From a virus, in the IMG/VR virus record IMGVR_UViG_3300007516_000124, positions 1 to 26,315 of that record: a stretch of 26,315 nt of DNA; one strand, 5' to 3'. This document shows, piece after piece, positions 14,582-22,513 of this stretch (within the stretch, counting starts at the first letter, position 1; each line of letters starts with the position of its first letter). The position numbers were made by a program, and so were the translations under genes. A model generated the notes under the pieces. It searched no databases and had not been told where the DNA came from. It saw only the letters and a program-made list of their open reading frames with translations.

Positions 14582-16210
14582 TTACAGTGTGTTCAATCCA
14601 CTTACTAGGATCTTACCGTAAAATTCTGGTCTCACAACTTTCTTAGCGTATCTAGTCATCAAACCTTTACTTGGTACGTAAGTGTCTGGATCATATACAA
14701 GAGGTGTCATAATCAACGGAACATAAGGGGCGAAAACCGCTCCGGCTTCTAGGAATTGACCTCCTCTGAATCCCATAAGGATTACATTTTCAGTCATATA
14801 AGGGTTTTTATACACCGTATATCTTGAATTCATAGTTCCTGCTTTTTCAACTCCAAAAGCATATGTTTGTTTAGTAACATCACCGTCTGAATTAGAAGCA
14901 AATCCTGGGATAGACTCTAAAATAGTTCCTACTGCAGGAGAACAAACTATGAAGTTAGCTCCTCCTCTTAAGGTTCTTTGGTGAATTATATTAGACAATT
15001 TTTGCATTTTAGTTCCAAGTGTTTGGAACCATTGTCCTTGGGAATTAAAGAATCCTAAATCAGAATTTAATACACCAGCAGCACCTATTGAAAGGTTATT
15101 AACCGCTGACCAATATTCGGTACCAGCCGCTGCTGACTCAATCAACATATCAAGTATTTCTAAGTCTATATCTAAGGCGATATGTTCACTCATAATACTT
15201 GTTAATTCTGCTTCAGCATCCAAACTTTGGTAAGCATCAAGGTCTTGAGCGAACTCAGGAGTCCATTTAGCTTTAAGTTTTCTAGTTTTAGCAATTATAC
15301 CTTCACTTCTCATTGAAATGTTAATTTCAGGGATAGAAATAGGATCATTACTACCATTAAGGTTAGTATTTCCTTCTTCGTAATCTCCTCTATTAGCATC
15401 TGTAGGTTGTAGAGTATAAGTTATAGTAACGTTAGATCCTTCAACAGGAGCTTGAGTTGAACTTACTACGAATCTCAAAGTAGAGCCTGAAGCCTTTGTA
15501 AAAGCGGACAATTGGATAGGTCCTGTTATAGATCCAGTACTCAATTGGAAACTTCTGATTGCTTCAGCATCATAGTTAGGGATTGCAGAGGTAGGAATCA
15601 TTACTACTTTCAAACCACCAGCAGAAACAGAAGCAGAATATGCTGAGTCAGCATTTATGTCTGTAAACCAGTTAGTAGATGAAGCCGTAGTAGCTGAAGA
15701 GATAGAAGCTGTGTTGTTAATTGAATAACCATATCTTCCAGCACCATAAGATCCACCTGTTGTAGAGTTCCCGAAAGGACCAGTACCGTCAGCAGCTAAA
15801 GTCCCATATAAAGACTCACCAGCAGTGAAAGGGGTTTTTGAAGTTCCATATTGGAAATCAAGGAAGAATACTAAACCTGCAGGCAGGTTCATAGGTTGTA
15901 CAGAGACAAACTCCTTAGTGGAGATTTGACCCATGATTTTTCTAACCATAGGAAGAGCTATTCCAGCCCATTGTGCTCCTGTACCAGTTGAGAAACTACC
16001 AGCACCAGCACCTCCACCAGTTGTAGAGTTTTCTACTACTAATTGTTTTGACTGGTTCTCAAGGATCATAGACATATTGTTTCTTTCTGTTTCAGAATCA
16101 ATACCTTCTAATAGTCCTGTAGTCTTCCATTTTTTGGCTAGTCTTGAAGCATCACTTTGTAGTGATTTATAAGGACTAGCACTTTCTAAAAGTGATTGTA
16201 ATTTTGACAT
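14582..16210 (-). CDS. 23: Major capsid protein precursor (gp23-like)
   Basis: 542 residues, close to T4 gp23 (521), directly after the scaffold gene. The start MSKLQSLLESASPYKSLQ is followed by a helical region to about residue 60. The prohead protease cleaves T4 gp23 after (I/L)-x-E-type sites; the candidate here is after Glu60 in QLVVE/NSTTGG, with ILE51 another option. The mature part starts with a Gly-rich segment and AQWAGIALPMVRKIMGQIST, followed by VSVQPMNLPAGLVFFLDFQYG, the well conserved gp23 signature. The later RTLRGGANFIVCSPAVG and the C-terminus with TRYAKKVVRPEFYGKI also fit. It forms the hexamers of the head. A long Thr/Ser/Gly-rich surface region lies around residues 140-270. 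A strong terminator follows. The start has an A-rich leader without Shine-Dalgarno sequence. Confidence 0.95.
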   Translation of the reverse strand: MSKLQSLLESASPYKSLQSDASRLAKKWKTTGLLEGIDSETERNNMSMILENQSKQLVVENSTTGGGAGAGSFSTGTGAQWAGIALPMVRKIMGQISTKEFVSVQPMNLPAGLVFFLDFQYGTSKTPFTAGESLYGTLAADGTGPFGNSTTGGSYGAGRYGYSINNTASISSATTASSTNWFTDINADSAYSASVSAGGLKVVMIPTSAIPNYDAEAIRSFQLSTGSITGPIQLSAFTKASGSTLRFVVSSTQAPVEGSNVTITYTLQPTDANRGDYEEGNTNLNGSNDPISIPEINISMRSEGIIAKTRKLKAKWTPEFAQDLDAYQSLDAEAELTSIMSEHIALDIDLEILDMLIESAAAGTEYWSAVNNLSIGAAGVLNSDLGFFNSQGQWFQTLGTKMQKLSNIIHQRTLRGGANFIVCSPAVGTILESIPGFASNSDGDVTKQTYAFGVEKAGTMNSRYTVYKNPYMTENVILMGFRGGQFLEAGAVFAPYVPLIMTPLVYDPDTYVPSKGLMTRYAKKVVRPEFYGKILVSGLNTL

Positions 16211-16242
16211 ATTATTTTATGTTAATTTGTTGTTTTTATTAA

Positions 16243-17175
16243 TTAAATTTTAATACCAGCTAGTTTTTGGAATCTTGCAACCATAGGGTCAACCTCTATA
16301 ATAGAAGTTTTAGATTCATTTAAATTGGCTAATGATTTTGAAGCAGAACCCATTTTGTTTTCTCTGATTGGAGCTTTTCCTCTAGGAGTTATGCTTTTTA
16401 TCAAAGTCTCATATATGACTTTTGCTTCTGATGTTGTGGATGCCTTATCGAAAGATTCTAGAACTTGGATTTTTTGAGATTCTCTTAAATTGTTAACTTT
16501 AAAAATCTTATTTGTGTAAATAAGTTTAGCATTTAATAAATTAATTTCATTAAGTTCATTTCTAAGAATTTTTACTGTTTTATAAGCTTCAAAAAGTTCT
16601 TTGTGATAATCAACTTCATCTTCTACTTCAGCTTCACCTTCAACAGGGAAATCTGATTCGGATTCTAATTCACCATCTTGGTTCATTTCGTCTATAACGG
16701 AAGCTACAAAAGCTTTAAATTCTTCTTCAGTCATATCCCCTACATCGAAATCTTCTTCGTCTTCAGTTTCATCCTCCGTTTCTTTTTCTTCTTCTTCAGT
16801 TTCTTTTTCTTCTTCTTCAGTTTCTTCTTCTTCAGTTTCTTCTTCTTCAGTTTCTTCTTCAGTTATAGCTTCAGTTTCATCATCCATTTCTCTTTCGATT
16901 TCTGCTAGGATTTCGTCTAAGTTGAATTCCTCTTCTTCTTCTTCTGTAAAAGAGCTCTCTAAATCTTCTTCTTCTTCTTTCATTGTATCGTATTCTTCTT
17001 CTACATTTTCCTCCTCTTCTTCTTCTCCTAATTCGATTTCTTCTAACTTTGCAGCTAACATTGATTTCAAATGAGGGGTGAAGGCTTCTTCCAATGCTAG
17101 TTTAGCATTTTCAATAGCGGATTCTTTTATAGTCTTAGCATCAGCGATAGCATCTTCTAATATATTTCGTTTCAT
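16243..17175 (-). CDS. 22: Prohead core scaffolding protein (gp22-like), very acidic
   Basis: 310 residues between the prohead protease and the capsid gene, the position of gene 22 in T4. After a helical N-terminus (MKRNILEDAIADAKTIKESA) residues ~45-150 are overwhelmingly Glu, with tandem TEEEE-type units; residues ~185-270 are helical (KELFEAYKTVKILRNELNEI), and the end is DPMVARFQKLAGIKI, similar to the 'R-x-Q-x-L-A-G' end of gp22-like scaffolds. Scaffold fills the prohead and is removed by the gp21-type protease, which needs (I/L)-x-E sites; several are present. The gene has its own 197-base upstream region with terminator and inverted repeat, so expression of scaffold and capsid may be set separately from the upstream head genes. 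No Shine-Dalgarno sequence precedes the ATG. Confidence 0.88.
   Translation of the reverse strand: MKRNILEDAIADAKTIKESAIENAKLALEEAFTPHLKSMLAAKLEEIELGEEEEEENVEEEYDTMKEEEEDLESSFTEEEEEEFNLDEILAEIEREMDDETEAITEEETEEEETEEEETEEEEKETEEEEKETEDETEDEEDFDVGDMTEEEFKAFVASVIDEMNQDGELESESDFPVEGEAEVEDEVDYHKELFEAYKTVKILRNELNEINLLNAKLIYTNKIFKVNNLRESQKIQVLESFDKASTTSEAKVIYETLIKSITPRGKAPIRENKMGSASKSLANLNESKTSIIEVDPMVARFQKLAGIKI
16779..16866 (-). repeat. In-gene short tandem repeat encoding (T)EEEE units
   Basis: On the plus strand units close to CAGTTTCTTCTTCTT (15 bases) recur in tandem, interspersed with TTTTTCTTCTTC variants. They encode ETEEEE and KETEEEE in the scaffold protein. Slippage at such a run would change length in whole codons. 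Confidence 0.85.
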
Positions 17176-17198
17176 GTTCCTAAATTTGTTTTGGAAAA

Positions 17199-17217
17199 TA
17201 CGTTTATTGTAAACGTA
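17199..17217. promoter_or_regulatory. Perfect inverted repeat upstream of the scaffold gene
   Basis: TACGTTTA-TTG-TAAACGTA is a perfect 8-bp inverted repeat with a 3-base centre, 23 bases before the scaffold ATG at 17175. No T tract follows in either direction strong enough for a terminator. It may be an operator for a dimeric regulator, or an RNA hairpin in the leader. Confidence 0.45.
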
Positions 17218-17299
17218 ATAGTTTTTTTGATATATAATCTTACCATCATATAGAAAATGATGTATTGTTGATGATACATATGTGAAGGAAATTCAAAGT

Positions 17300-17342
17300 A
17301 AAAAAAGACCCTAATGCTGATCTTACGGTAAACAGTTAGGGT
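17300..17342 (-). terminator. Rho-independent terminator after prohead protease gene
   Basis: On the minus strand ACCCTAA-CTG (17342-17333) pairs with CAG-CA-TTAGGGT (17319-17308), with a 2-base bulge and a 13-base loop, followed by a T tract (CTTTTTT). It separates the protease from the scaffold and capsid genes. Confidence 0.8.
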
Positions 17343-17372
17343 ACATTTAGTTTAGTAGGGGTAATAGTACTT

Positions 17373-17984
17373 TTAGTTTAAAGGACAAGATCCATTACCG
17401 CATAAAATATCTATGATTATAGAATTTATTACCCCATACTGGTTATAGTATTTAGATTCAGTAATGTTTTCTCTAAGAGGTTTCATAAAGGAGTTTGGAT
17501 TGGATGGGGTGCTTACAAAATCCCAACATAACAATTCAAAATCATCTTGAACCTCCATTATTCCACCTTCTTCTTTAAGAGATCCCATACCTCTAGAAGA
17601 CACACCAACACGAATATTGTTTTCTATTAAAGCTTTTAAAATATTACCTGATGGGGTAGGAAGGATTTCTATTTTCCCTATAATTTCATCCCCATCCCAT
17701 CTATATTCTATAATATTATGTGATACGTTTTTTAAATTTACAGTTTGGGATTCTGGATGGTCTAGTTCTCCAGTTGCTCCATTACTTTTAATTAGTTCAT
17801 CATACTTCTTCATTTCCCTAACCCAAAGCTCCCTGGAATAATATCTACCGTTACCGTTTTTGATTTCCGCTGTGGCTAGTATCCCTTCAACTACAAGATT
17901 TCCCCTAGCTGATAGTTTACCCTCTGTAATGACAGGAGAGATTGTAGGTTTAAAGGTGGAAGTCTCTATTAATAGTTGTTTCAT
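17373..17984 (-). CDS. 21: Prohead core protease (gp21-like, peptidase family U9/S80)
   Basis: 203 residues, like T4 gp21 (212). The conserved pattern of the T4 prohead protease family is visible: GNGRYYSRELW near 44-54, GELDHPES with the likely catalytic His76, and VGVSSRGMGS with the nucleophile Ser at 129 or 130, followed by the conserved LLCWDFVSTPSNP. The enzyme matures the prohead by cutting scaffold, core proteins and capsid precursor after (I/L)-x-E sites, and usually removes itself. Its own N-terminus MKQLLIETS carries L-I-E, a possible self-processing site. The unusual Cys-containing tail CGNGSCPLN closes the protein. It starts 3 bases after the 565-aa gene and is followed by a terminator, hence the last gene of the portal-core-protease unit. 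Confidence 0.93.
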   Translation of the reverse strand: MKQLLIETSTFKPTISPVITEGKLSARGNLVVEGILATAEIKNGNGRYYSRELWVREMKKYDELIKSNGATGELDHPESQTVNLKNVSHNIIEYRWDGDEIIGKIEILPTPSGNILKALIENNIRVGVSSRGMGSLKEEGGIMEVQDDFELLCWDFVSTPSNPNSFMKPLRENITESKYYNQYGVINSIIIDILCGNGSCPLN

Positions 17985-17987
17985 AAT

Positions 17988-19685
17988 TTATAGGGAATTT
18001 TTTCTTTTTAGAGGTCTTTTTCTTTCTTCAATATTATTATCTTCAATAGTATCACCACTAACTATTTCAGTTGGAGGAGAATAAGAACATCCTGCGGTTT
18101 TTTCGTACACTTTAACCATGGTGGCTTTTTTCTTTTCTAAAAGCTTTATTTCCTTCTCCATCTCCTTGATCTTTTTCTTGTCAACAAGTTCAGATAAACT
18201 TTCATCTTCAGAAACCATAGATAATCTTTTACTTTTTGAATCAATAGCGTGTGATATAGCTTCTATTTGAAATTCTATAGTCGCAATCTTCCCTTGGTTT
18301 TCTATCTCCGATAATTTACTATCAAGGGTAGGTTTTTTCTCTTTTTTAGGTTTAGGGGATGGTTTTTCTCCTAAGGGGAGTTGTTCTTTTATAAGGTTTA
18401 TCAGTTTTATGTGTTTCATATTTTTTTTACTTTCTGAGAATTGTCTTCCATCTTCAAACGATGCTACTGTGGATTCAGAATCATACCAATCCTCTACTCT
18501 ATAATCAATATTACCTTTCCCGTCATCTATTCTATTTACATGCTGGGTAACTCCTTCTGATTTTGATATATCTCTTGCTTTGTTAATAGCTCTAGTTTTA
18601 AGGTCTTCACCCTCACCAGCATCGAACCCAAACCAAACATCATCAGGGAATTCATTAAAATCATCTTGAGTATATTCTCTGCTATCAGCTTCAGGTGGGT
18701 TGAAATTATCATTATCATAAGGGGCTTTTAAAGGTTGTTTATTTGATACCCCTTCCTTCAATTTAACTTTAACCATTTGGTCTGTTTTTGAAGCTTTTAA
18801 TCCAGGTAAGTCGTCTCTATATCCTAATCCTTTTACCCCAAATTGACCATCCTTAACATAATGAAGTCTATCTTTAGTTAAGTTTTTAGCTACTATGTCT
18901 TTTATTTGTTCAACAGTTTTTTCGGAGTTCTTAGGATCTTTCATTTCACAATAATAACCTGACAAGAATTCTTGTCCAAAGATATTATCAATGTTTTTTA
19001 TATCTTTATAATCATATCCTTTAACCTCCATATCAATTACTTCTTTGGGGGTTTTCTTCTCTTCAGCTTTAGCTCCTTTTGCTTCTTTTGCTTCTTTTAC
19101 AAAAGTTCTTCCACATTCTCTTAATCTTTTCAATTTATCGTCTATTGAATTTAAAGCATCACCAAATCTGCCAGCGACTTCTCCTCCTTGAGGTTCAGCT
19201 TCTTGTTCCATATCTCTAGTAATTTGGGCTCTTTCATCCTCAAGTTCATATCTTTCTAAACCTTGTTGGGTTTTATCAACATGAAATCCTTTAGAATATT
19301 TAGGTTCACCATCTACTTGGTTTTTAAATCTGTCCCTTGATGTTCTAGCTCTCATTAAAGGGGAATCATTTACATCTTCTATTTCTTTTATTGAACTTTT
19401 AGATGTTGCGGCCGATATTTTACGATCCTCAAAATCTGAATATTTCTTTTCCTTTTCATTTAATTTAGATTTAAATATAGAAAAGAAATCTGAATCTTCA
19501 GATTTAGTATTTTCATGGGAGTGAATTATATTATTTCTTTTTAAACTATTTATTGTTTCTTTTATATCCGCCGCATTACGGATAATAGAAGGGAATAGTT
19601 TCTTAGCAGTTTTTTTGAAAATTTCAACATTACCTTTTCCTTTAAGGATCAAATTATATTGTTCTTGTAAAGTTTTTTGTTTCAT
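17988..19685 (-). CDS. Large charged protein in the prohead-core position (565 aa), unknown
   Basis: 565 residues, highly charged, low in hydrophobics, no membrane segment. The start MKQKTLQEQYNLILKGKGNV, with FKKTAKKLFPSIIRN and IKETINSLKRNNII, is of a type I associate with core/structural proteins next to gp21 in T4-like phages, but I cannot name a family. Middle segments contain ARTSRDRFKNQVDGEPKYSK, KEAKEAKGAKAEEKK and a more ordered part (GYDYKDIKNIDNIFGQEFLS). The final ~145 residues begin at an internal ATG, MKHIKLINLIKEQLPLGEKP, after an A-rich stretch, followed by a Lys/Pro-rich linker and a coiled coil. Position between portal and protease corresponds to gp67/gp68 of T4 (prohead core). 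The ATG overlaps the upstream stop by 4 bases (ATGA), and the protease starts 3 bases after its stop. Confidence 0.75.
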   Translation of the reverse strand: MKQKTLQEQYNLILKGKGNVEIFKKTAKKLFPSIIRNAADIKETINSLKRNNIIHSHENTKSEDSDFFSIFKSKLNEKEKKYSDFEDRKISAATSKSSIKEIEDVNDSPLMRARTSRDRFKNQVDGEPKYSKGFHVDKTQQGLERYELEDERAQITRDMEQEAEPQGGEVAGRFGDALNSIDDKLKRLRECGRTFVKEAKEAKGAKAEEKKTPKEVIDMEVKGYDYKDIKNIDNIFGQEFLSGYYCEMKDPKNSEKTVEQIKDIVAKNLTKDRLHYVKDGQFGVKGLGYRDDLPGLKASKTDQMVKVKLKEGVSNKQPLKAPYDNDNFNPPEADSREYTQDDFNEFPDDVWFGFDAGEGEDLKTRAINKARDISKSEGVTQHVNRIDDGKGNIDYRVEDWYDSESTVASFEDGRQFSESKKNMKHIKLINLIKEQLPLGEKPSPKPKKEKKPTLDSKLSEIENQGKIATIEFQIEAISHAIDSKSKRLSMVSEDESLSELVDKKKIKEMEKEIKLLEKKKATMVKVYEKTAGCSYSPPTEIVSGDTIEDNNIEERKRPLKRKNSL

Positions 19686-20545
19686 AGGTTGTTTATTTTA
19701 AAAAGCTCTTCCATTAAATTCTGATATTGTAGTAAATTAACTAAATGGTTATTAGTTATTTTCTCTTTAGAATTAACTTCTTGGAGAAGTTTTGATATTT
19801 CTTTTATTTTTATTTTTAATGTTGGGTCTTTAACTTTAAATATTTCTTTTTTTAAGGAAGTTTTCAGTTCTAAAATCTCTTTATTATAAAAATCTTTAAG
19901 TTTAGAAGAATTATCTACAGATTCTATAAACTCCTTTAATATTTCTTTTTGTTTAGAGTTTAATGATGAATATTTAGTATTAAATTTCTCTAATAAAACA
20001 TGGTATGTAAGAATTCTTAAATCTTTATCATAGGTTCTAAACTCAGACATTACATCGGTTTTGATTTTCCCTTTATTTATTTCTTTGGTAGAAGTAAGAT
20101 ATTCTAGTACTAGTATTTTGTTATCTATTATCTGAGTGGGGAGAACTTTATTGGAGGTATTGTAGATTTCAAATAAAGTATAAAAGGAAGCTAGTTCCTT
20201 ATAGTTAGAGATGTTAGACTTAAATAATTCATCTACATCATAGATTTCCTTCAATTCCTTTATAAGGTTATATTTTTCTTTTCTTAACTTAGTTCTATTG
20301 AGACTTTTTGAAGCTTTTAATATAGTATCTATTACCGTAGAAGCTTTACCTTCACTAAGGTTTTTATATTTAGATAGTATTTCATATAATTTATATTCCT
20401 TACCCAACTCTGTATTAGAGAAGTATTTTTTTAATAGAGGAAGGGATTTTGATTTTACCCCTGAGATAGTATCTGATGTTATTTTTTTCGTTAATAACTC
20501 AAATAGAATTCCTGTATTTTTAAATTTAGAATGTTTTATATTCAT
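19682..20545 (-). CDS. Helical unknown protein downstream of portal (287 aa), prohead-core candidate
   Basis: 287 residues, nearly all predicted helical by eye: Lys/Leu/Ile/Glu-rich with no glycine-rich loops. It starts MNIKHSKFKNTGILFELLTK, and its latter half contains SSLNSKQKEILKEFIESVDN and IKIKEISKLLQEVNSKEKIT. No catalytic motif, signal peptide or membrane segment. Location directly after portal and before the 565-aa protein and protease suggests a role in prohead core assembly or head vertex initiation (the place of gp67/gp68 in T4), but I see no sequence proof. The ATG has an exact leader motif 12 bases upstream; its stop overlaps the next ATG (ATGA), so translation of the two is likely coupled. 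Confidence 0.75.
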   Translation of the reverse strand: MNIKHSKFKNTGILFELLTKKITSDTISGVKSKSLPLLKKYFSNTELGKEYKLYEILSKYKNLSEGKASTVIDTILKASKSLNRTKLRKEKYNLIKELKEIYDVDELFKSNISNYKELASFYTLFEIYNTSNKVLPTQIIDNKILVLEYLTSTKEINKGKIKTDVMSEFRTYDKDLRILTYHVLLEKFNTKYSSLNSKQKEILKEFIESVDNSSKLKDFYNKEILELKTSLKKEIFKVKDPTLKIKIKEISKLLQEVNSKEKITNNHLVNLLQYQNLMEELFKINNL

Positions 20546-20553
20546 TTCTATAG

Positions 20554-20567
20554 TTTCTTATAAATAT
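20554..20567 (-). promoter_or_regulatory. Repeated leader motif (candidate late promoter), copy 6
   Basis: Exact ATATTTATAA followed by GAAA, 12 bases upstream of the 287-aa gene, in the 35-base gap after the portal gene. Confidence 0.5.
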
Positions 20568-20580
20568 GTAAAAGAGGATG

Positions 20581-22485
20581 TTATTTAATATTAGACTCAT
20601 CTAAAAGCGGAGACGTATCTTCGGGAGATTCAACTAACAAACGAGTTTTTTCTTGAGGGATTAACTCTAAAGTATCCTTGTAAGATAAATAATGGGATGT
20701 TTGTGATTCTAAAGCTAATGGAGATCCACCTTTGGGTTTATATTTTAATGGTGATTTTTCATTATTATAATCATTTTTCATCCCTTTCGAACCTAATCTA
20801 TCATTCCCAAAATTGTCGGCTTGAGTATTTCGTTTAGTTTCACTATTCTTAGGTCTACCTAAAGTTTCAGATTTGTTTTCATCATATCCCGGAGGAACGG
20901 ATCCCGGAACCATTCTTCCTGGACCATACAGACTAGCCAGATCATGAGGAGTACCATAAGATTTTCCTGTTTCTAGGGGATCATTACCTTCAGATTCAAT
21001 TTGAGCCAATCTAAATTTACGATGTGAGTCCTGCATAATCAAATCTCTATATTCATCATATTGATCCTCACTCAAATGGAAAATATGTTCATAAATAAAG
21101 TCAGTAGGGAATAAGTTTTGTTCTATCATGCTAGCAGCTAACTCTACCTTAGATTTTAATAATTCTATTCTCTCTTGATCATATATTATTGATGGGGTAG
21201 TTAATGAAATTTCAAAGTTTCCTAAATTCTCATCTCTATATCCTTGCGTGTATAAATGAATAATAGCTATTTTATACAATTCAGAAATAGTTATTCTTTG
21301 GATCCTTTCTATTGTTCTAGCGAATCTAATATCTTGGGCTGCCAATGTAGCTTTACCATCAGTATTTTCATCATATCCCATGAAAGCTTTAGGTACTTTT
21401 AAAGCCGCGAATAATTTGTCTCTAAAATATTCTACGTCTACTATCCCATCCCATTGCATCCCTTGAGCCGTATCTATTTTTGTTGATGAGTCATTTCCCC
21501 TTACGGGGATGTAATAATCTTCTAGTAGGTTTTGAAGATTGAATCTTAAATTATAATCTCCAGTTTCTGGATTTATATGGGGAGTTCGTTTCATAGTAGA
21601 AACTGTTTTTTCCATAAAAGCATCTACCTCATTTGGAGGGATTGATCCTACATTTAAATAAAATATTCTTTTTTCTGGTGCTCTTACTATCCTATGGATT
21701 AACATAGCATCCTCCATTAGTGTATATTGTTTAAATAATTTTCTTGCAGGTTCTATATAAGAACGGCCATAAGGTAAATAATTAACATCCGCAAGTAGTC
21801 TAAAGTGAGCAATTTCGTAATTATCAAATAAATTGTCGGTTGAACCATTATCCTTTGAAGGTTTATAGTTATAGGAAGTATTGGGGCCTTCGGGACTATA
21901 TCTAAATTGAATTTTGGTAGGGTTTTCTCTATCTCTTCCTTCTAATCTCTCTATATTAAATGCGGTATAAGGTATTACATTATATACTCCAAATTTTTCA
22001 GCAATTTCTAATTTTAGGAAAAAGTCTCCATATTTACACATATTTCTTATCCAAGGCCATAAATTGAATTCTATGTTTAAAACATCATAGAATAAATTAT
22101 ATAAGATTTTTTGAATATCTTCATCGGTAGATTTTATTTGTAGCACCTCCCCCATATCATTTTTTAAAGTAGATTCATCTGCTATAATATCTAAAGCAGA
22201 AGCTACTATTGCATCTGTATCCATAGAATCATAATCTGAATATAGTTGTGTTCTTATATTCTGGTGGTTTTGGTGGAGTTGATTTCCATATATTGAAGTA
22301 CCATTTCCTGATGTAAATACTTTGTTGAATCTATCGATTACAGTATTAGTAGCTACTTGGCCTGATTGTTGTATTTGGTTTATGTCAAATACTTTTAATT
22401 GATTTTCCCCATTATTTCTTATGATAACATCAGTAGAGAATAATCTTCTAAGTCTTGAGAATAAATCTTTTTTTATAGGATCCAT
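20581..22485 (-). CDS. 20: Portal vertex protein (gp20-like)
   Basis: 634 residues (T4 gp20 has 524), directly downstream of the large terminase. Features of T4-type portals are clear: LYSDYDSMDTDAIVASALDI near residue 80-100, EFNLWPWIRNMCKYGDFFLK, the clip/stem region with EDAMLIHRIVRAPEKRIFYL, IPPNEVDAFMEKTVSTMKRT, and KVPKAFMGYDENTDGKATLA. The portal is the dodecameric ring at one head vertex, the docking site for terminase and later for neck proteins. The last ~110 residues (from about 515) are polar and Gly/Pro/Asn-rich, apparently a disordered extension relative to T4. The start has an A-rich leader (TTAAAAATG) without Shine-Dalgarno sequence, 28 bases after the terminase stop. The copy looks intact. 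Confidence 0.95.
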   Translation of the reverse strand: MDPIKKDLFSRLRRLFSTDVIIRNNGENQLKVFDINQIQQSGQVATNTVIDRFNKVFTSGNGTSIYGNQLHQNHQNIRTQLYSDYDSMDTDAIVASALDIIADESTLKNDMGEVLQIKSTDEDIQKILYNLFYDVLNIEFNLWPWIRNMCKYGDFFLKLEIAEKFGVYNVIPYTAFNIERLEGRDRENPTKIQFRYSPEGPNTSYNYKPSKDNGSTDNLFDNYEIAHFRLLADVNYLPYGRSYIEPARKLFKQYTLMEDAMLIHRIVRAPEKRIFYLNVGSIPPNEVDAFMEKTVSTMKRTPHINPETGDYNLRFNLQNLLEDYYIPVRGNDSSTKIDTAQGMQWDGIVDVEYFRDKLFAALKVPKAFMGYDENTDGKATLAAQDIRFARTIERIQRITISELYKIAIIHLYTQGYRDENLGNFEISLTTPSIIYDQERIELLKSKVELAASMIEQNLFPTDFIYEHIFHLSEDQYDEYRDLIMQDSHRKFRLAQIESEGNDPLETGKSYGTPHDLASLYGPGRMVPGSVPPGYDENKSETLGRPKNSETKRNTQADNFGNDRLGSKGMKNDYNNEKSPLKYKPKGGSPLALESQTSHYLSYKDTLELIPQEKTRLLVESPEDTSPLLDESNIK

Positions 22486-22513
22486 TTTTAATTTTGATTT
22501 TAATTTTAGTTTT

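Noticed and set aside
16741-16866. CRISPR-like or regulatory short repeats
   Set aside because: The repeats are contiguous codon repeats for Glu/Thr in the scaffold gene, with no spacers.
18536-18718. 60-codon minus-strand frame inside the 565-aa gene
   Set aside because: It overlaps a long coherent gene completely, in another frame, with Ile/Leu/Lys-rich sequence and no supporting leader.
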